The notes: generated by a model not told the origin, from the sequence alone. A stretch of 64,000 nucleotides of DNA from JAPKYZ01 sp033763835 (GCA_033763835.1 JANRJS010000013.1:62001-126000), one strand, 5' to 3'. Shown: positions 33,999 through 43,917, counted from the first letter of the stretch. A program made the numbers and translations.

Positions 33999-36355
33999 CA
34001 CCGCGGTTGCGTGAAAAAGTGAATGGAAGCGGTGAAGGTCCTCGGCGTCCCGGGCCAATTGCCCGCGCGAGCCGCAAAAAGCGACGCAGTGGCGTAGACG
34101 CGATCCCAGGCATTGTCGAGCTGCAAACGAAGTTCCACGCGCCGGGCGATGCGTTGGAAAAGTCCAAAGTCCCAGATGCCGTATCCGGAGGCGGAGAATC
34201 CCGCGTAAGGTTCGTAGCGGCGGCTGCGCGATTCGTTACCGACGCTGATGGCCGTGCCGCTCCCGGCGATGTCGTAGCGGGCGAACAGTCCGAAGGCATG
34301 GCGCGCCGCATTCGGCATCGAACGCCCGACGGCGCTTGGGGTGAATCGGTCTTCCAGGATCGTCGAATCGAGGAAAGCGTAGTTCACGACGATACTCAGA
34401 TCCTTCGTAACGCGGCCGGTAGCGTCCACTTCGAAACCCTGATTGCGAACCTTGCCCACGGGCAACACGGCGGCAAAGTTGTCGCCGCCGGGACCGAAGT
34501 TCGGGTCCGGGCGGAGCACATTCCGCTTCTCGATGCGAAAAGCCGACGCGGTCATCAGGACGCGGCCTTGGCTGAACTCGCTCTTAAAGCCGCCTTCCAA
34601 CTGGTAGCTATTTTCCGCTTCGTGAGGACCGTTCGCCGCGGGCGTCTGCGCTAATGCCGGCGGCCGGATGTAGCCGTTCGAGAAGCTGCCGAAGGCCGAC
34701 AGCTTCGGCAGGAGCCGGTAGACCGTGCCGATTCGTCCGGTCCAAGCGGTCGCGCGAAAATCGAGCTGCGTCTCGGCGCGGCCGTTGTCGGCGAATCTTT
34801 CCACGCGTCCTCCGAGCAGTACCTGCCAGCGGGGCAGGATTTCAATCTGATCCTGCAGGAAGATCCCTGTGCGGGACGACGCCACCGTTTGAAGCGTGAA
34901 GGGCGGCGTCGGATAAAACAGCCCGCTAGTTAGGCCGTAGACCGGCGCGAAGAGATCGACGCCGGGAACCGGACCGCCTCGCTCGCGCTCCCGATTCGTG
35001 CCGTAGCGGCCGAGCCAGTCCTGACGGACGGACTCTACGCCGAAGACAAAGTTGTGCGTCCCAAAGTTCTTCGGAGCCCAGCGTTGGTAGCCGTTCGCCG
35101 TCAGCGACCAATCGTCGTTGGCGCGGAACTGATTGCGGAACTCGCGACGCATGGTTCTTCCGTCGGGGTTCAGGCCGCGCGGTTCGTGATAGCGCTCAGG
35201 GCGGTCGTAGTTCAGGAATCGAAAACTTACGTCCGTACGTAAGGTCGGCGTGAAGGCGTGGTCTAAGCGTGTCTGGAATACGCGCGCTTGCAGGGCCGAG
35301 AAATCGTCCGGCTCATTCGCCACCCATTCGCGAATCGTGAGATTACCCCCGGCTGGATTGACCGGAATGCCCCGCAACCGATGCCCGGGCAGCAACTGGT
35401 CGATGTACTCATACTCGAATCCCAACGAGGTCGCTTCGCCCATGCGCCACGACAATCCCGTCGCCAAATGAACATTCTCGTTGCGGGCGTTCCAACGGAA
35501 GATCTTCCGGTCTTCTTGAAACCAAGCCGCGCGATAAAACAGATTCTTCTTCTTCCAGAGCGGCCCCGTGACTTCCGCGTGTCCGCCAAGCTGCCGGAAG
35601 CTGCCGGTGCGAAACGAGGCCTCTCCCGCCGTCTGGGTGCGCGGTTTCTTGGTGACGAAGTTAACGACGCCGCCGGGTTCGCCGACACCGAAAAGTACCG
35701 CCGCCGGTCCCCGTAACACCTCGACGAACTCGATGTTCGACAGTCTTCCCTGAGAAGTGCTGAAGCCGGCGTCGTTAATGTCGTTTTCGAGACTGCCATA
35801 GGGGTTTCCGCGCACGCCGTTGAACAGAATCTCGCGCTGTGTAAATCCGCGGAACGTCATCGCAGAGTAAGGCGAATCCGTCATGCCGCTGATGTTCCGG
35901 TAGAGATCCTTAATTTCCTGGATCGCGCGGCTATCAAGCAGAGCCTTCGGTATCACTTGAACGGCGTAGGGGAGATCGATCAGACTCTGCGGAGACTTCG
36001 TCACGCTGACGGAGGCGGTGGCCAGGAAATCGTCGGCCGCTTCGCGAACCTCGATCGCGGTCTGCACCGTCGCCATACGGATGGCCACCGTTGCGTTTGC
36101 GGAAGAGAGCCGCACGGTCTCCTGCCACGGTACAAAACCCCTGCCGGTGGCCGTCAAAAGGTAAGAACCCGGCGCGACGTTCTCGACGGTAAATGCGCCG
36201 GCGCTGTCCGTGACGGCGGTCCGCCCGCCCGGCTCCAACGCCAGAGAGATTCCGGCCAGCGGCGTTTTCCCCTCATCCGTCACCGTGCCGCGAACGGACA
36301 ACTGCTGAGCCGAAGCGGACGCCGCCAATGTCAGTAGCGCGATGGTTCGAGTCAT
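33998..36355 (-). CDS. TonB-dependent siderophore-type receptor
   Basis: 785 residues with signal peptide (MTRTIALLTLAASASA). Order: carboxypeptidase-regulatory-like domain (about 20-100), plug (TKSPQSLIDLPYAVQVIPKAL, EVLRGPAAVLFGVGEPGGVVN), 22-strand barrel ending in IHFFTQP. The plug motifs are those of siderophore/ferric-type receptors. ATGA overlap with the upstream WD40 gene and TGATG overlap with the downstream membrane protein place it in the COG0523 operon, so a zinc- or cobalt-chelate substrate is possible. Confidence 0.9.
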   Translation of the reverse strand: MTRTIALLTLAASASAQQLSVRGTVTDEGKTPLAGISLALEPGGRTAVTDSAGAFTVENVAPGSYLLTATGRGFVPWQETVRLSSANATVAIRMATVQTAIEVREAADDFLATASVSVTKSPQSLIDLPYAVQVIPKALLDSRAIQEIKDLYRNISGMTDSPYSAMTFRGFTQREILFNGVRGNPYGSLENDINDAGFSTSQGRLSNIEFVEVLRGPAAVLFGVGEPGGVVNFVTKKPRTQTAGEASFRTGSFRQLGGHAEVTGPLWKKKNLFYRAAWFQEDRKIFRWNARNENVHLATGLSWRMGEATSLGFEYEYIDQLLPGHRLRGIPVNPAGGNLTIREWVANEPDDFSALQARVFQTRLDHAFTPTLRTDVSFRFLNYDRPERYHEPRGLNPDGRTMRREFRNQFRANDDWSLTANGYQRWAPKNFGTHNFVFGVESVRQDWLGRYGTNRERERGGPVPGVDLFAPVYGLTSGLFYPTPPFTLQTVASSRTGIFLQDQIEILPRWQVLLGGRVERFADNGRAETQLDFRATAWTGRIGTVYRLLPKLSAFGSFSNGYIRPPALAQTPAANGPHEAENSYQLEGGFKSEFSQGRVLMTASAFRIEKRNVLRPDPNFGPGGDNFAAVLPVGKVRNQGFEVDATGRVTKDLSIVVNYAFLDSTILEDRFTPSAVGRSMPNAARHAFGLFARYDIAGSGTAISVGNESRSRRYEPYAGFSASGYGIWDFGLFQRIARRVELRLQLDNAWDRVYATASLFAARAGNWPGTPRTFTASIHFFTQPR

Positions 36356-37380
36356 AGCGAATGGAATAAACGCACCGAGCCGGATTCATCTCCGACCGCC
36401 AAAAATCGGTCCCCCGGAGACCACGCGAGTTGCGACACGGGCGAATCCATCCAAATAGCGGCGACGGCCTGATCCTTCTTGCCCACGTGCCACAAAGCGA
36501 CGATCCCCGAACCGCAGCCCGAGGCGAGCAACGGTCCCTTCGCCTGAAATCGGAGCTGAGAGATTAACTTGTCGTGGAATTGGAGCATTAACGGCTTCGT
36601 GTTGGCCGGACCCTTGCCGGAACAGTCCCAAACGATCACCGTCGAACTGCCGCCGGTTGCGAGATAACGCGATTTCGCGTCCCAGGCCAGTTCGCGGATT
36701 TTCGCCGGGTAGCCCCACATCTGCAGATCCTTACCGGTCGACACGAACCAGAAGTGGACGGTCGAATCCTGGTTACCCGTAGCGAGCGCCTTGCCGTCGG
36801 GCGACCAGGCGACGCTCAGCATCGAGCCTTTCCACTCGAACTTCTTCAGCGGCTCGGCTTGCTGGGGAGACCAGAACTGTACGTTGCCGTAGCTCGCGCT
36901 GGTGAGTTCGTCGGTTCCCGGTTTCCAGGCTAAGTCCGCGATCGTGGAGCTATGCGCCGGATACTCGCTCAGCAAATCTCCCGCCGGATTCCACATCCGC
37001 AACGTGCGAGCCGCTGCGCTCGCCAAGTACTTGCCGGAAGGCGACCACCGGACATGCTCCACCCATTCCGCCCCGCCATCCAGGGCAAGGCATTCCGATG
37101 GCCGGTTCAGGTCCCAAAGGCGCACCTTGCCGTCCTGTCCCGAAGAAGCGATCGTGTCCGAGCCGATCCTCCAGGAAAGCGACGTGGTTCCGAAGCGATG
37201 CCCCGGCAGCGTGACCATCTCCAACCCAGTGCCTGCGTCCAACACGTGGATTGGCCCGGAGATACTGGCCGCCGCGAGAAACCGGCCATCGGGAGACCAA
37301 ACCAAAGATTGAACGCAGTCGCCGATCCGTACCGACCAGGCGTTTACCAGCTCCTTGGCCTTGGAAGCTACGCCAGGCAA
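36352..37380 (-). CDS. WD40 repeat protein
   Basis: 342 residues from TTG 37380; no signal peptide. Repeated blades of about 42 residues with WSPDGRFLA, WDLNRPSECLAL, WSPSGKYLAS, WSPDGKALATG and SPGDRFLAVGDESG, enough for one seven-bladed propeller. No catalytic domain. It overlaps the COG0523 gene by 13 bases and the receptor by 4, an unusual position; a scaffold or metal-handling partner of the GTPase is conceivable. Confidence 0.88.
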   Translation of the reverse strand: MPGVASKAKELVNAWSVRIGDCVQSLVWSPDGRFLAAASISGPIHVLDAGTGLEMVTLPGHRFGTTSLSWRIGSDTIASSGQDGKVRLWDLNRPSECLALDGGAEWVEHVRWSPSGKYLASAAARTLRMWNPAGDLLSEYPAHSSTIADLAWKPGTDELTSASYGNVQFWSPQQAEPLKKFEWKGSMLSVAWSPDGKALATGNQDSTVHFWFVSTGKDLQMWGYPAKIRELAWDAKSRYLATGGSSTVIVWDCSGKGPANTKPLMLQFHDKLISQLRFQAKGPLLASGCGSGIVALWHVGKKDQAVAAIWMDSPVSQLAWSPGDRFLAVGDESGSVRLFHSL

Positions 37381-38633
37381 GACCGGAAACCCTCGTTCAG
37401 CTTCACGCGATCGAGATTACGGCCGATGAAAATCAGCCGGTTCTCGCGCTCGCCCGGCTTCCAGACCCGATCCGGACGGCCGTCGAACAGCATGTGAACG
37501 CCCTGAAACACAAAGCGTTCGGCCTTCCCCTTCATCGAGAGCACGCCCTTCATCCGGAAGATGTCCGGGCCTTGCGTCTGGAGCAAATTCGAAAGCCAGC
37601 GCTGGAACTTTTTCTCGTCGAGGTCGCCCGGCGTCGTGATGCCTACGCTTGAGACCTCCTCGTCGTGCTCGTGATCCGGCTTGTATCCGTGCGTTTCAAT
37701 CGGCGCGAAACCCTCGACCCGCGCGTTGAACTCGCTGGGATGATGCTGCGTGAACAGGGCGTAGCGCCCGGCGGTCTCGGCTTCGAAAGTCCACGCCGTG
37801 CCTTTGGCCACTTCGACCGGTTCGCCCGAGAACGCAAGTACCGCGTCCATCTCGACGTCCTTTAATCCGCCTTTGGTCGGGAACACCGCAACCTCCATCG
37901 CCGGGTCCGGCCCGTCTTCGAGAACGAATTTGTGTTGGCCCGCCGGCAGATCGTAGACGCCGCCCCATTCGAATGGATACTCCGGTTCCATGAACTTGGG
38001 ATCGACTTCTAGCGCGCGGTCCAGGTTGAATCCGCCGACATTCAGCACCGCGTCCATCGCGACGGCGGAATCCTTCGCGGTGTAAATCTTCGCGGCCGCG
38101 TTCATCGAATGCACGCGCGCTTGGAGCTTATCGAGTTCCTCGGGCGTGACCAGATCGGTCTTGTTGAGGATAATCACGTCGGCGAACGCGATCTGCTCTG
38201 TCACTTCGTCCGAATCGTCGATGTGCTGCCAAACGTGTTTTGCGTCAACCAGTGTGACGATCCCGTCGAGCTTTAGCTTCCGCTGCATTTCGTCGTCGAC
38301 GAAGAAGGTCTGCGCGACCGGGCCGGGGTCGGCCATTCCCGTCGTTTCGACCATGATGTAGTCGAACTTGTCGCGGCGCTTCATCAAATTGCCGAGAATG
38401 CGGATCAAGTCGCCGCGCACGGTGCAACAGATGCAACCGTTGTTCATTTCGAAGATCTCTTCTTCGGCGCCGATGACGAGTTCCTGGTCGACACCGACTT
38501 CGCCGAATTCGTTCTCGATGACGGCAATGCGCTTGCCGTGGTTCTCGGTGAGGATGCGGTTCAAGAGTGTGGTCTTGCCGGAGCCGAGGAAGCCGGTGAG
38601 CACGGTGACGGGCACGCGTCGGTCAGTTTGCAT
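37368..38633 (-). CDS. CobW/COG0523-family metallochaperone GTPase
   Basis: 421 residues. Walker A GFLGSGKT (14-21), metal-binding CICC (67-70, in NNGCICCTVRGDL), switch ETTGMADPGP, NKTD specificity loop and a C-terminal CobW domain (RWLSNLLQTQGPDIFRMKG). An Asp/His-rich stretch (HGYKPDHEHDEE) before it could bind metal. These GTPases insert zinc, cobalt or other metals into client proteins, often under zinc limitation. Between the two domains is an extra segment of about 100 residues (about 200-310) not usual in short COG0523 proteins. It overlaps both flanking genes. Confidence 0.92.
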   Translation of the reverse strand: MQTDRRVPVTVLTGFLGSGKTTLLNRILTENHGKRIAVIENEFGEVGVDQELVIGAEEEIFEMNNGCICCTVRGDLIRILGNLMKRRDKFDYIMVETTGMADPGPVAQTFFVDDEMQRKLKLDGIVTLVDAKHVWQHIDDSDEVTEQIAFADVIILNKTDLVTPEELDKLQARVHSMNAAAKIYTAKDSAVAMDAVLNVGGFNLDRALEVDPKFMEPEYPFEWGGVYDLPAGQHKFVLEDGPDPAMEVAVFPTKGGLKDVEMDAVLAFSGEPVEVAKGTAWTFEAETAGRYALFTQHHPSEFNARVEGFAPIETHGYKPDHEHDEEVSSVGITTPGDLDEKKFQRWLSNLLQTQGPDIFRMKGVLSMKGKAERFVFQGVHMLFDGRPDRVWKPGERENRLIFIGRNLDRVKLNEGFRSCLA

Positions 38634-38889
38634 GGCATTCTCCTAAAAGTTGTTCAACATCGGATTCGGTCACTTCGGCGACGCCTTTATGCAACTTGAA
38701 CTGACGGGGAGGCGATCCCTGTCTCAAAACGGCAATTACGGTTTCGAGCGGCGGACAACCCGGTTCGTGACATTGCAACTCGGTCACCATGACGATCGCG
38801 TCTTCGGGGAGGCTTAGAAACTCGGCGACCTGTTCCTTGATCGCAACGGTGTTCGCCGCGCGTTTCGGACGCGCAAGGCCGAAGTCCAT
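38623..38889 (-). CDS. Small Cys-containing protein found next to COG0523 GTPases
   Basis: 88 residues. Contains ELQCHEPGCPPLET (Cys40, Cys45), a motif I associate with short proteins encoded beside COG0523 GTPases and sometimes mis-named nitrate reductase. The pair of cysteines may carry metal to or from the GTPase. First gene of the operon; overlaps the GTPase start by 11 bases. Upstream on its coding strand, CGATAATGCGATAC partly resembles the CATTATC-AATAG half of the operator at 30469. Confidence 0.75.
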   Translation of the reverse strand: MDFGLARPKRAANTVAIKEQVAEFLSLPEDAIVMVTELQCHEPGCPPLETVIAVLRQGSPPRQFKLHKGVAEVTESDVEQLLGECHAN

Positions 38890-39020
38890 AATGAGAGTAG
38901 TATCGCATTATCGAATAGTTGTGCGCTAGGGGACTGCCAGCGGCTAACGCTCCACGATGGAGGCAGGGACGGAACTTTGCGCTATATGGCAAGCCGCTCG
39001 ATTCGCTTGCCGCTTTACCT

Positions 39021-39473
39021 ATGGAAACGTTCAAGCATGGGCCGGGAGCCTGCCTGGCGAGAAATAGCCTGCAATCTGGTAGCCTCGAAAAAACGCCGAA
39101 CGTACTCACAGGTCGAAGAATCCTCGTCGCCGACGACAAGGCGGCAGGACGGGAGTTGGTTCGGGCCGCCCTCGAAAGTTGCGGGCACATTGTCGTCGAG
39201 GCTACGGACGGTATCGTCGCCTTGCAGATGGCGGCGCGAGAGCGGCCCGACCTTATCATTCTCGACCTGCAAATGCCAAATGCCGATGGATATGCCGTCA
39301 TCGCGCGACTTCGAGCCGACGAGCGATTCGCCGCAACTCCGATGATTGCGCTGACCGCAAGTGCCATGCCCGCCGACCGCCAGCGCGCATTGTCAGCCGG
39401 TTTTTCCGCCTATATCGCCAAACCGGTACCCATCGCCGTTCTCCGAAGCGAGGTGGAGCGTCTGCTAGCCTAG
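39021..39473 (+). CDS. Single-domain response regulator
   Basis: 150 residues from ATG 39021; an earlier in-frame start at 38919 is possible but the extra residues have no domain. Receiver domain with acidic pocket (ILVADDK), phosphoacceptor Asp in LIILDLQMP, Thr in ALTASAM and Lys in AKPVP. No output domain, so it probably relays phosphate or acts by protein contact. Followed 19 bases later by an NtrC-type regulator and then a kinase. Confidence 0.85.
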   Translation: METFKHGPGACLARNSLQSGSLEKTPNVLTGRRILVADDKAAGRELVRAALESCGHIVVEATDGIVALQMAARERPDLIILDLQMPNADGYAVIARLRADERFAATPMIALTASAMPADRQRALSAGFSAYIAKPVPIAVLRSEVERLLA

Positions 39474-39492
39474 CCCTTCCAGGTTTAGCGCT

Positions 39493-40854
39493 ATGTCGTC
39501 CGGTCCGCCTATCTCGATTCTCGTTATCGACGACAACCCGGGTAGTATCGAGCTTTTGACGGCCGCTCTCGCGGGACCGAACGCGGAGGTTCTAACCGCT
39601 TCCGATCCGGAACGCGGAATCGAGATCGTGGCCTCCCGTCGACCGGAAATTGTGTTGACCGACCTGGTCATGCCGAAGATGAATGGTCTCGAAGTACTTC
39701 GGCGTGTTCTGGCCATCGAGCCTTGCACCGAAGTCATCTTGATGACGGCCTACTACTCTAGCGAAACAGCGGTGGAGGCAATCAAAAACGGGGCCGCCGA
39801 CTATCTGGACAAGCCCGTGTCCATCGCGCGAATCCGGGAGAGAGTCGCGGTTCTCGCCGAGAACGCAAGGAGAAGGCAGACGGCCTTCCGGCTACAAGGC
39901 GAGTTGCTGGCGAACTCGGAATGCGAGGGGATCGTCGGAAACAGTCCCGCGATGTGGGAGATGGTTTCGAAGATCCGGCGCGTTGCGCCCCACTACCGGA
40001 GTGTGTTGATCACAGGCCCAACCGGTTCGGGAAAAGAATTGGTCGCCCGGGCCTTGCATCGGCTTAGTCCGGCCGTGTCGGGCCGTTTCGTGGTGCTAAA
40101 CTGCTCCGCCGTTGTCGAAACGCTTTTCGAAAGCGAGTTGTTCGGGCATGTGCGCGGCTCATTCACCGGAGCGGTGGGAGACAAGGCCGGACTCATGGAG
40201 CACGCCCACGGCGGCACTCTTTTTCTCGACGAGATCGGCGACATGCCCCCGTCTACCCAGGCCAAGTTGCTTCGTGTTCTGCAAAATCAAGAGGTTCTCC
40301 GAGTCGGTTCGCTCACGCCCCGCAAGGTGGACCTCCGCGTGATCGCGGCGACAAACCACGATTTGGCGCTCGCCATTCGGGAGAAGCGGTTTCGGGAGGA
40401 TCTTTACTATCGCCTGTCGATGGTTGAGATCGAGGTCCCGCCCCTGGCGAACCGCCTCGAGGATCTGCCGCTGTTGGTCCGCCATTTTGTTTCCAAGTTC
40501 GCCGCCGAGTACGGAAAGCCGATCCGTGGTCTGACCTTGAGAGCGGAAATCCAGATCCGTGCCCACTCTTGGCCGGGAAACGTACGCGAATTGGAGAATG
40601 TGATCGGCCACGCCGCGATGATGACCGTTACCGACATGATCGACGTGCAGGATCTGCCGCCCTCGCTGCGTAAAGGCTGCATCCAAGGACCAAGTGACGA
40701 CCAACCGGGGGGCTTGAGCTTGCTGGACGAGCAGGAGCGGCGATTGATCGCCGCAGCGATAGAAAACGCGCACGGCAATCAATCCGAGGCCGCCCGCCTT
40801 CTGCGAATTGGACGCCACACGTTGCGGTACAAACTCAAGAAACATGGCCTATGA
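39493..40854 (+). CDS. NtrC-family sigma-54-dependent response regulator
   Basis: 453 residues. Receiver domain (Asp57), AAA+ sigma-54 interaction domain with Walker A GPTGSGKE (175-182), and a Fis-type helix-turn-helix (NQSEAARLLRIGRHTLRYKL). The sigma-54-contacting loop reads GSFTGA (222-227) instead of GAFTGA; other residues are conserved. Activates sigma-54 promoters when phosphorylated. Its stop overlaps the histidine kinase gene, the likely partner. Confidence 0.93.
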   Translation: MSSGPPISILVIDDNPGSIELLTAALAGPNAEVLTASDPERGIEIVASRRPEIVLTDLVMPKMNGLEVLRRVLAIEPCTEVILMTAYYSSETAVEAIKNGAADYLDKPVSIARIRERVAVLAENARRRQTAFRLQGELLANSECEGIVGNSPAMWEMVSKIRRVAPHYRSVLITGPTGSGKELVARALHRLSPAVSGRFVVLNCSAVVETLFESELFGHVRGSFTGAVGDKAGLMEHAHGGTLFLDEIGDMPPSTQAKLLRVLQNQEVLRVGSLTPRKVDLRVIAATNHDLALAIREKRFREDLYYRLSMVEIEVPPLANRLEDLPLLVRHFVSKFAAEYGKPIRGLTLRAEIQIRAHSWPGNVRELENVIGHAAMMTVTDMIDVQDLPPSLRKGCIQGPSDDQPGGLSLLDEQERRLIAAAIENAHGNQSEAARLLRIGRHTLRYKLKKHGL

Positions 40855-41965
40855 CGATGCACGGTTCCGCGAGTTACTGGAGTCGGCCCCAGACGCGGTC
40901 TTGGAAGTGAACCGGGAAGGCGTCGTCGTTCTGGTAAACCGTGCCGCCGAGTCGCTTTTCGGTTACTCGCGGGAGGAGTTGTTGGGGCAATCGGTCGAAA
41001 CATTGGTCCCTACGGACCTTCGATCCAATCACGTGGATCACAGAAAACGATACGAGGCTCATCCAGCCGTCCGTCCGATGGGAATCGGTCTGGAACTCGA
41101 AGCTCGACGCAAAGACGGTTCGTGTTTTCCCGTCGAGATCAGCCTAAGCCCAATCCAGTTTGACGAAGAGTTCAATGTTTTGACGATTGTCCGCGACGTT
41201 AGCGAACGGAAGCGAACGGAGCGGGAGTTGGCGGCGAAGAACCGCGAGTTGGAGGCCCGGAATCGGGAGATCGAGCGGGCGAATCAAATGAAGAGCGAGT
41301 TCTTGAGCGGAATGAGCCACGAACTGCGCACTCCTCTCCACACGATCATAGGTTTCGCGGAGTTGCTCGCCGAACAAGCCGGCGGCCCGCTAAGCGAAAA
41401 ACAAAGGCGATTCGTCGAGCATATTCACGACGATTCCTTGCATCTGCTCGCGCTGATCAACGACCTGCTGGATTTGGGCAAGATCGAATCCGGCTTCATG
41501 ACTTTACACCGGGAAAGGCTGGATCTGGGCCAAGCCGTCGAGGAGGCGGTCGCTTCCCTCGAACCCCGGGCGGCGGCGAAGGGATTGACCGTGGAAACCT
41601 CGCGGGAAGGACGGCCGGACATCTACGCAGACAGGATTCGTCTACGCCAGATTCTTTACAACCTTTTGAGCAACGCCGTGAAGTTCACCCCGTCCGGCGG
41701 AAACATCCGCATCGAGACACGTGTCTTGGAATCGGAAACGGAAGTCTCGGTCGTTGACACCGGAGTTGGAATCTCGCCCGAGGAGCAAGATTCGATTTTC
41801 AGCAAGTTTCATCAAGTCGGCCAAAAACAGGCCGATGGCGAAGAAGGAACCGGGTTGGGATTGGCGATCACGCGACAACTGGTCGAGCAGCATGGCGGAT
41901 CCATTCGATTCGAAAGCGAGCCTGGCAAGGGTACCCGATTCACATTCACCATTCCTTCGAACTAG
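40844..41965 (+). CDS. PAS-domain sensor histidine kinase
   Basis: 373 residues from ATG 40844, overlapping the regulator's 3' end by 11 bases. PAS domain (about 5-120: LLESAPDAVLEVNREG, FPVEISLSP), short coiled coil (ELAAKNRELEARNREIERAN), HisKA with His159 in GMSHELRTPL, and HATPase with VDTGVGISPEE and GTGLGLAI. No transmembrane segment, so cytoplasmic. Probably phosphorylates one or both upstream regulators. Converges on the MtrB-like gene. Confidence 0.93.
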   Translation: MAYDDARFRELLESAPDAVLEVNREGVVVLVNRAAESLFGYSREELLGQSVETLVPTDLRSNHVDHRKRYEAHPAVRPMGIGLELEARRKDGSCFPVEISLSPIQFDEEFNVLTIVRDVSERKRTERELAAKNRELEARNREIERANQMKSEFLSGMSHELRTPLHTIIGFAELLAEQAGGPLSEKQRRFVEHIHDDSLHLLALINDLLDLGKIESGFMTLHRERLDLGQAVEEAVASLEPRAAAKGLTVETSREGRPDIYADRIRLRQILYNLLSNAVKFTPSGGNIRIETRVLESETEVSVVDTGVGISPEEQDSIFSKFHQVGQKQADGEEGTGLGLAITRQLVEQHGGSIRFESEPGKGTRFTFTIPSN

Positions 41966-41991
41966 CGGCTATCCAGGGTTCGCATTTTCGT

Positions 41992-43917
41992 CTACTGCGC
42001 GAATGTCAGGCTAATTACGAGTTGATGGCTGGCAAATCTCTCGAATCCGTAAAGCCGCTGCGAGAACGAGTACCAACGCCACTCCGCGTTCGCGGCAACT
42101 AGCTGGGACAGCGGCAGGGAAACTTGCGCCTGCGGGGCATAGTAATTGGTGGGGCGGCTCCTGTCGTTGACGTGAAACGTCCCTCCTAGGCGAAATGCCG
42201 GTGGATGTGCACGCCGCCCTGGTCGCAGCGATAGAAAAAGCGATCCCGAATGGCCCGCTTCGAGAAAGTTGGACCTTTCCCGTAGCAAAGTTTGCGGAGC
42301 GACGATGTCGATGCTTGAATCCATGCTTGATCGGGTATAGCTGCCCAACACCGAATAGGTCTTGGAGGACATAGGCGCCCATTCAAGCGACGCCGTTGCG
42401 GCGCGGTTCGCGAACTGCCATGCGCCATCGGAACCGTGGTTCTTCATCCAAAAATACTCAACCGACGCACGCCAGTCCCGGCCGGGGCTAAAGCTAGCCC
42501 TTCCTCGGACTTTCGTGTAGTTCCGAAGGCTATTGCGGAAGTATGCCTCCGTCGTGCCCGCTTGTTCGAGGTCGGCGCTCAAGCGGAAGACTTTCGTTCG
42601 ATAGGCGAAGCCCGCCATTCCTGTTTGGCGGTTCAGCTTTCCCGCTCCAAAAAGCTCGCCGGAGAACGCACTCGAGCGGACGGTTGCGTCTCCCCATTGT
42701 CGGCGATGGCCCAGCCGCAGACTCAGGGATCGCGTCATATCGAAGAACGCGTTCAGTTCGCTGCGGCTTTCGTTTACGGTCAAGCGGTCGAGGGCGGAAC
42801 TCGCGAATGTTTGCGGGGGAGGGGCGGTGAGATAACTGTCCAAGGCGCGCGCCGAGGCGGATGTGTCGAAACGGTCGGTACGGTAAAGATGAACGAGTCT
42901 CCAACGCCGGGCGGGACGAACTTCGACCCGGAACAGGCCGGACGGTCTCGTTGAGTTTGCCACGCCGTCGGAACGGCCTGACAATCCGGAGGCATCTCGA
43001 AGTGTTCCCGGCGCGACGAAGGCTCCCCCGGCTAGGTTCTCGTAAGCGGCGGTCGTTTGCGGCCGGCTGTACGCGAACACGGCGCTCAACTCCAACCACT
43101 GCGCCGGCGATGCCGCCAACGACGCTCGCGAGAACGGCGAGTCGCCGCGAACGCGGTACTGTTCCGCCAAGCGGTCCAGACGCAAGGATCGGCCGAGGTA
43201 CGGACGCTCGACATTGCCGGTATTCAAGACTGTTTCTCCCGAGGCTTGGTCGTCGCGGAAGTTCATCCCGCCCTGTTCCAAGCTGGCCGACCACCGCCGA
43301 AAGCGAAACGACACGCCGCCGGAGTAGGAGCTATTCGAATACGAGTAGAGCGACGGAACCGCGTACTCGTTTCCCTGAGCCGAGAAAACCCACCCGCCTG
43401 CCCCACGTTCCGTGTTGCGGGCAAAAGCGAAGAACGGCGATACTTTCGCCGATGGCGCGACATCCAGCCGCGCATCTACGCTTCGAATTCGTGTATCGAA
43501 AGCGTTTTGGTTCCAAAACCCTCCGGTACTCAACAAAGGGTTGGCAAACGATGGTAAACGGTTGAAGTGCGCGAAGTTTCGATACTCGGCGGCGAAGTTG
43601 TATAGGTTGGACTTCCGAATCTCGGCGCGAAGAGTGGAATTGGGTTCGCCGCCCCAGTCGCGCATCGTTATCGAAGCTTCGTCGAAAAGCCTGATGCCCG
43701 CTCCGGCGAATCGAAGGTCGGCGCCAAAAAGCTTCGGGCCTTCGCCCAGGTTGACGACCGAACGGTACGTGTCGACGCTTCCCGAAAGGCTCGGCACGAA
43801 TCGATAGCCAATTTCGGCTGTTCCGGTCATCGCTTTTTCTCCGGAAGCGGGATTGTCCTTTTGGGGGTCTTGGGCGGCCAAGGCGCCGCAAAGAAACGCG
43901 ATGAACCACAGCTTCAT
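41992..43917 (-). CDS. MtrB/PioB-like outer-membrane beta-barrel
   Basis: 641 residues from ATG 43917; the frame extends further upstream but only through the cytochrome gene. Signal peptide (MKLWFIAFLCGALAAQ) then alternating beta strands to the end (LVISLTFAQ), about 26-28 strands by eye, without a plug or CxxCH. Overlap with the decaheme gene (ATGA) and the operon context identify it as the porin sheath that holds an MtrA-type cytochrome through the outer membrane. The CxxC near the MtrB N-terminus is not present. Confidence 0.82.
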   Translation of the reverse strand: MKLWFIAFLCGALAAQDPQKDNPASGEKAMTGTAEIGYRFVPSLSGSVDTYRSVVNLGEGPKLFGADLRFAGAGIRLFDEASITMRDWGGEPNSTLRAEIRKSNLYNFAAEYRNFAHFNRLPSFANPLLSTGGFWNQNAFDTRIRSVDARLDVAPSAKVSPFFAFARNTERGAGGWVFSAQGNEYAVPSLYSYSNSSYSGGVSFRFRRWSASLEQGGMNFRDDQASGETVLNTGNVERPYLGRSLRLDRLAEQYRVRGDSPFSRASLAASPAQWLELSAVFAYSRPQTTAAYENLAGGAFVAPGTLRDASGLSGRSDGVANSTRPSGLFRVEVRPARRWRLVHLYRTDRFDTSASARALDSYLTAPPPQTFASSALDRLTVNESRSELNAFFDMTRSLSLRLGHRRQWGDATVRSSAFSGELFGAGKLNRQTGMAGFAYRTKVFRLSADLEQAGTTEAYFRNSLRNYTKVRGRASFSPGRDWRASVEYFWMKNHGSDGAWQFANRAATASLEWAPMSSKTYSVLGSYTRSSMDSSIDIVAPQTLLRERSNFLEAGHSGSLFLSLRPGRRAHPPAFRLGGTFHVNDRSRPTNYYAPQAQVSLPLSQLVAANAEWRWYSFSQRLYGFERFASHQLVISLTFAQ

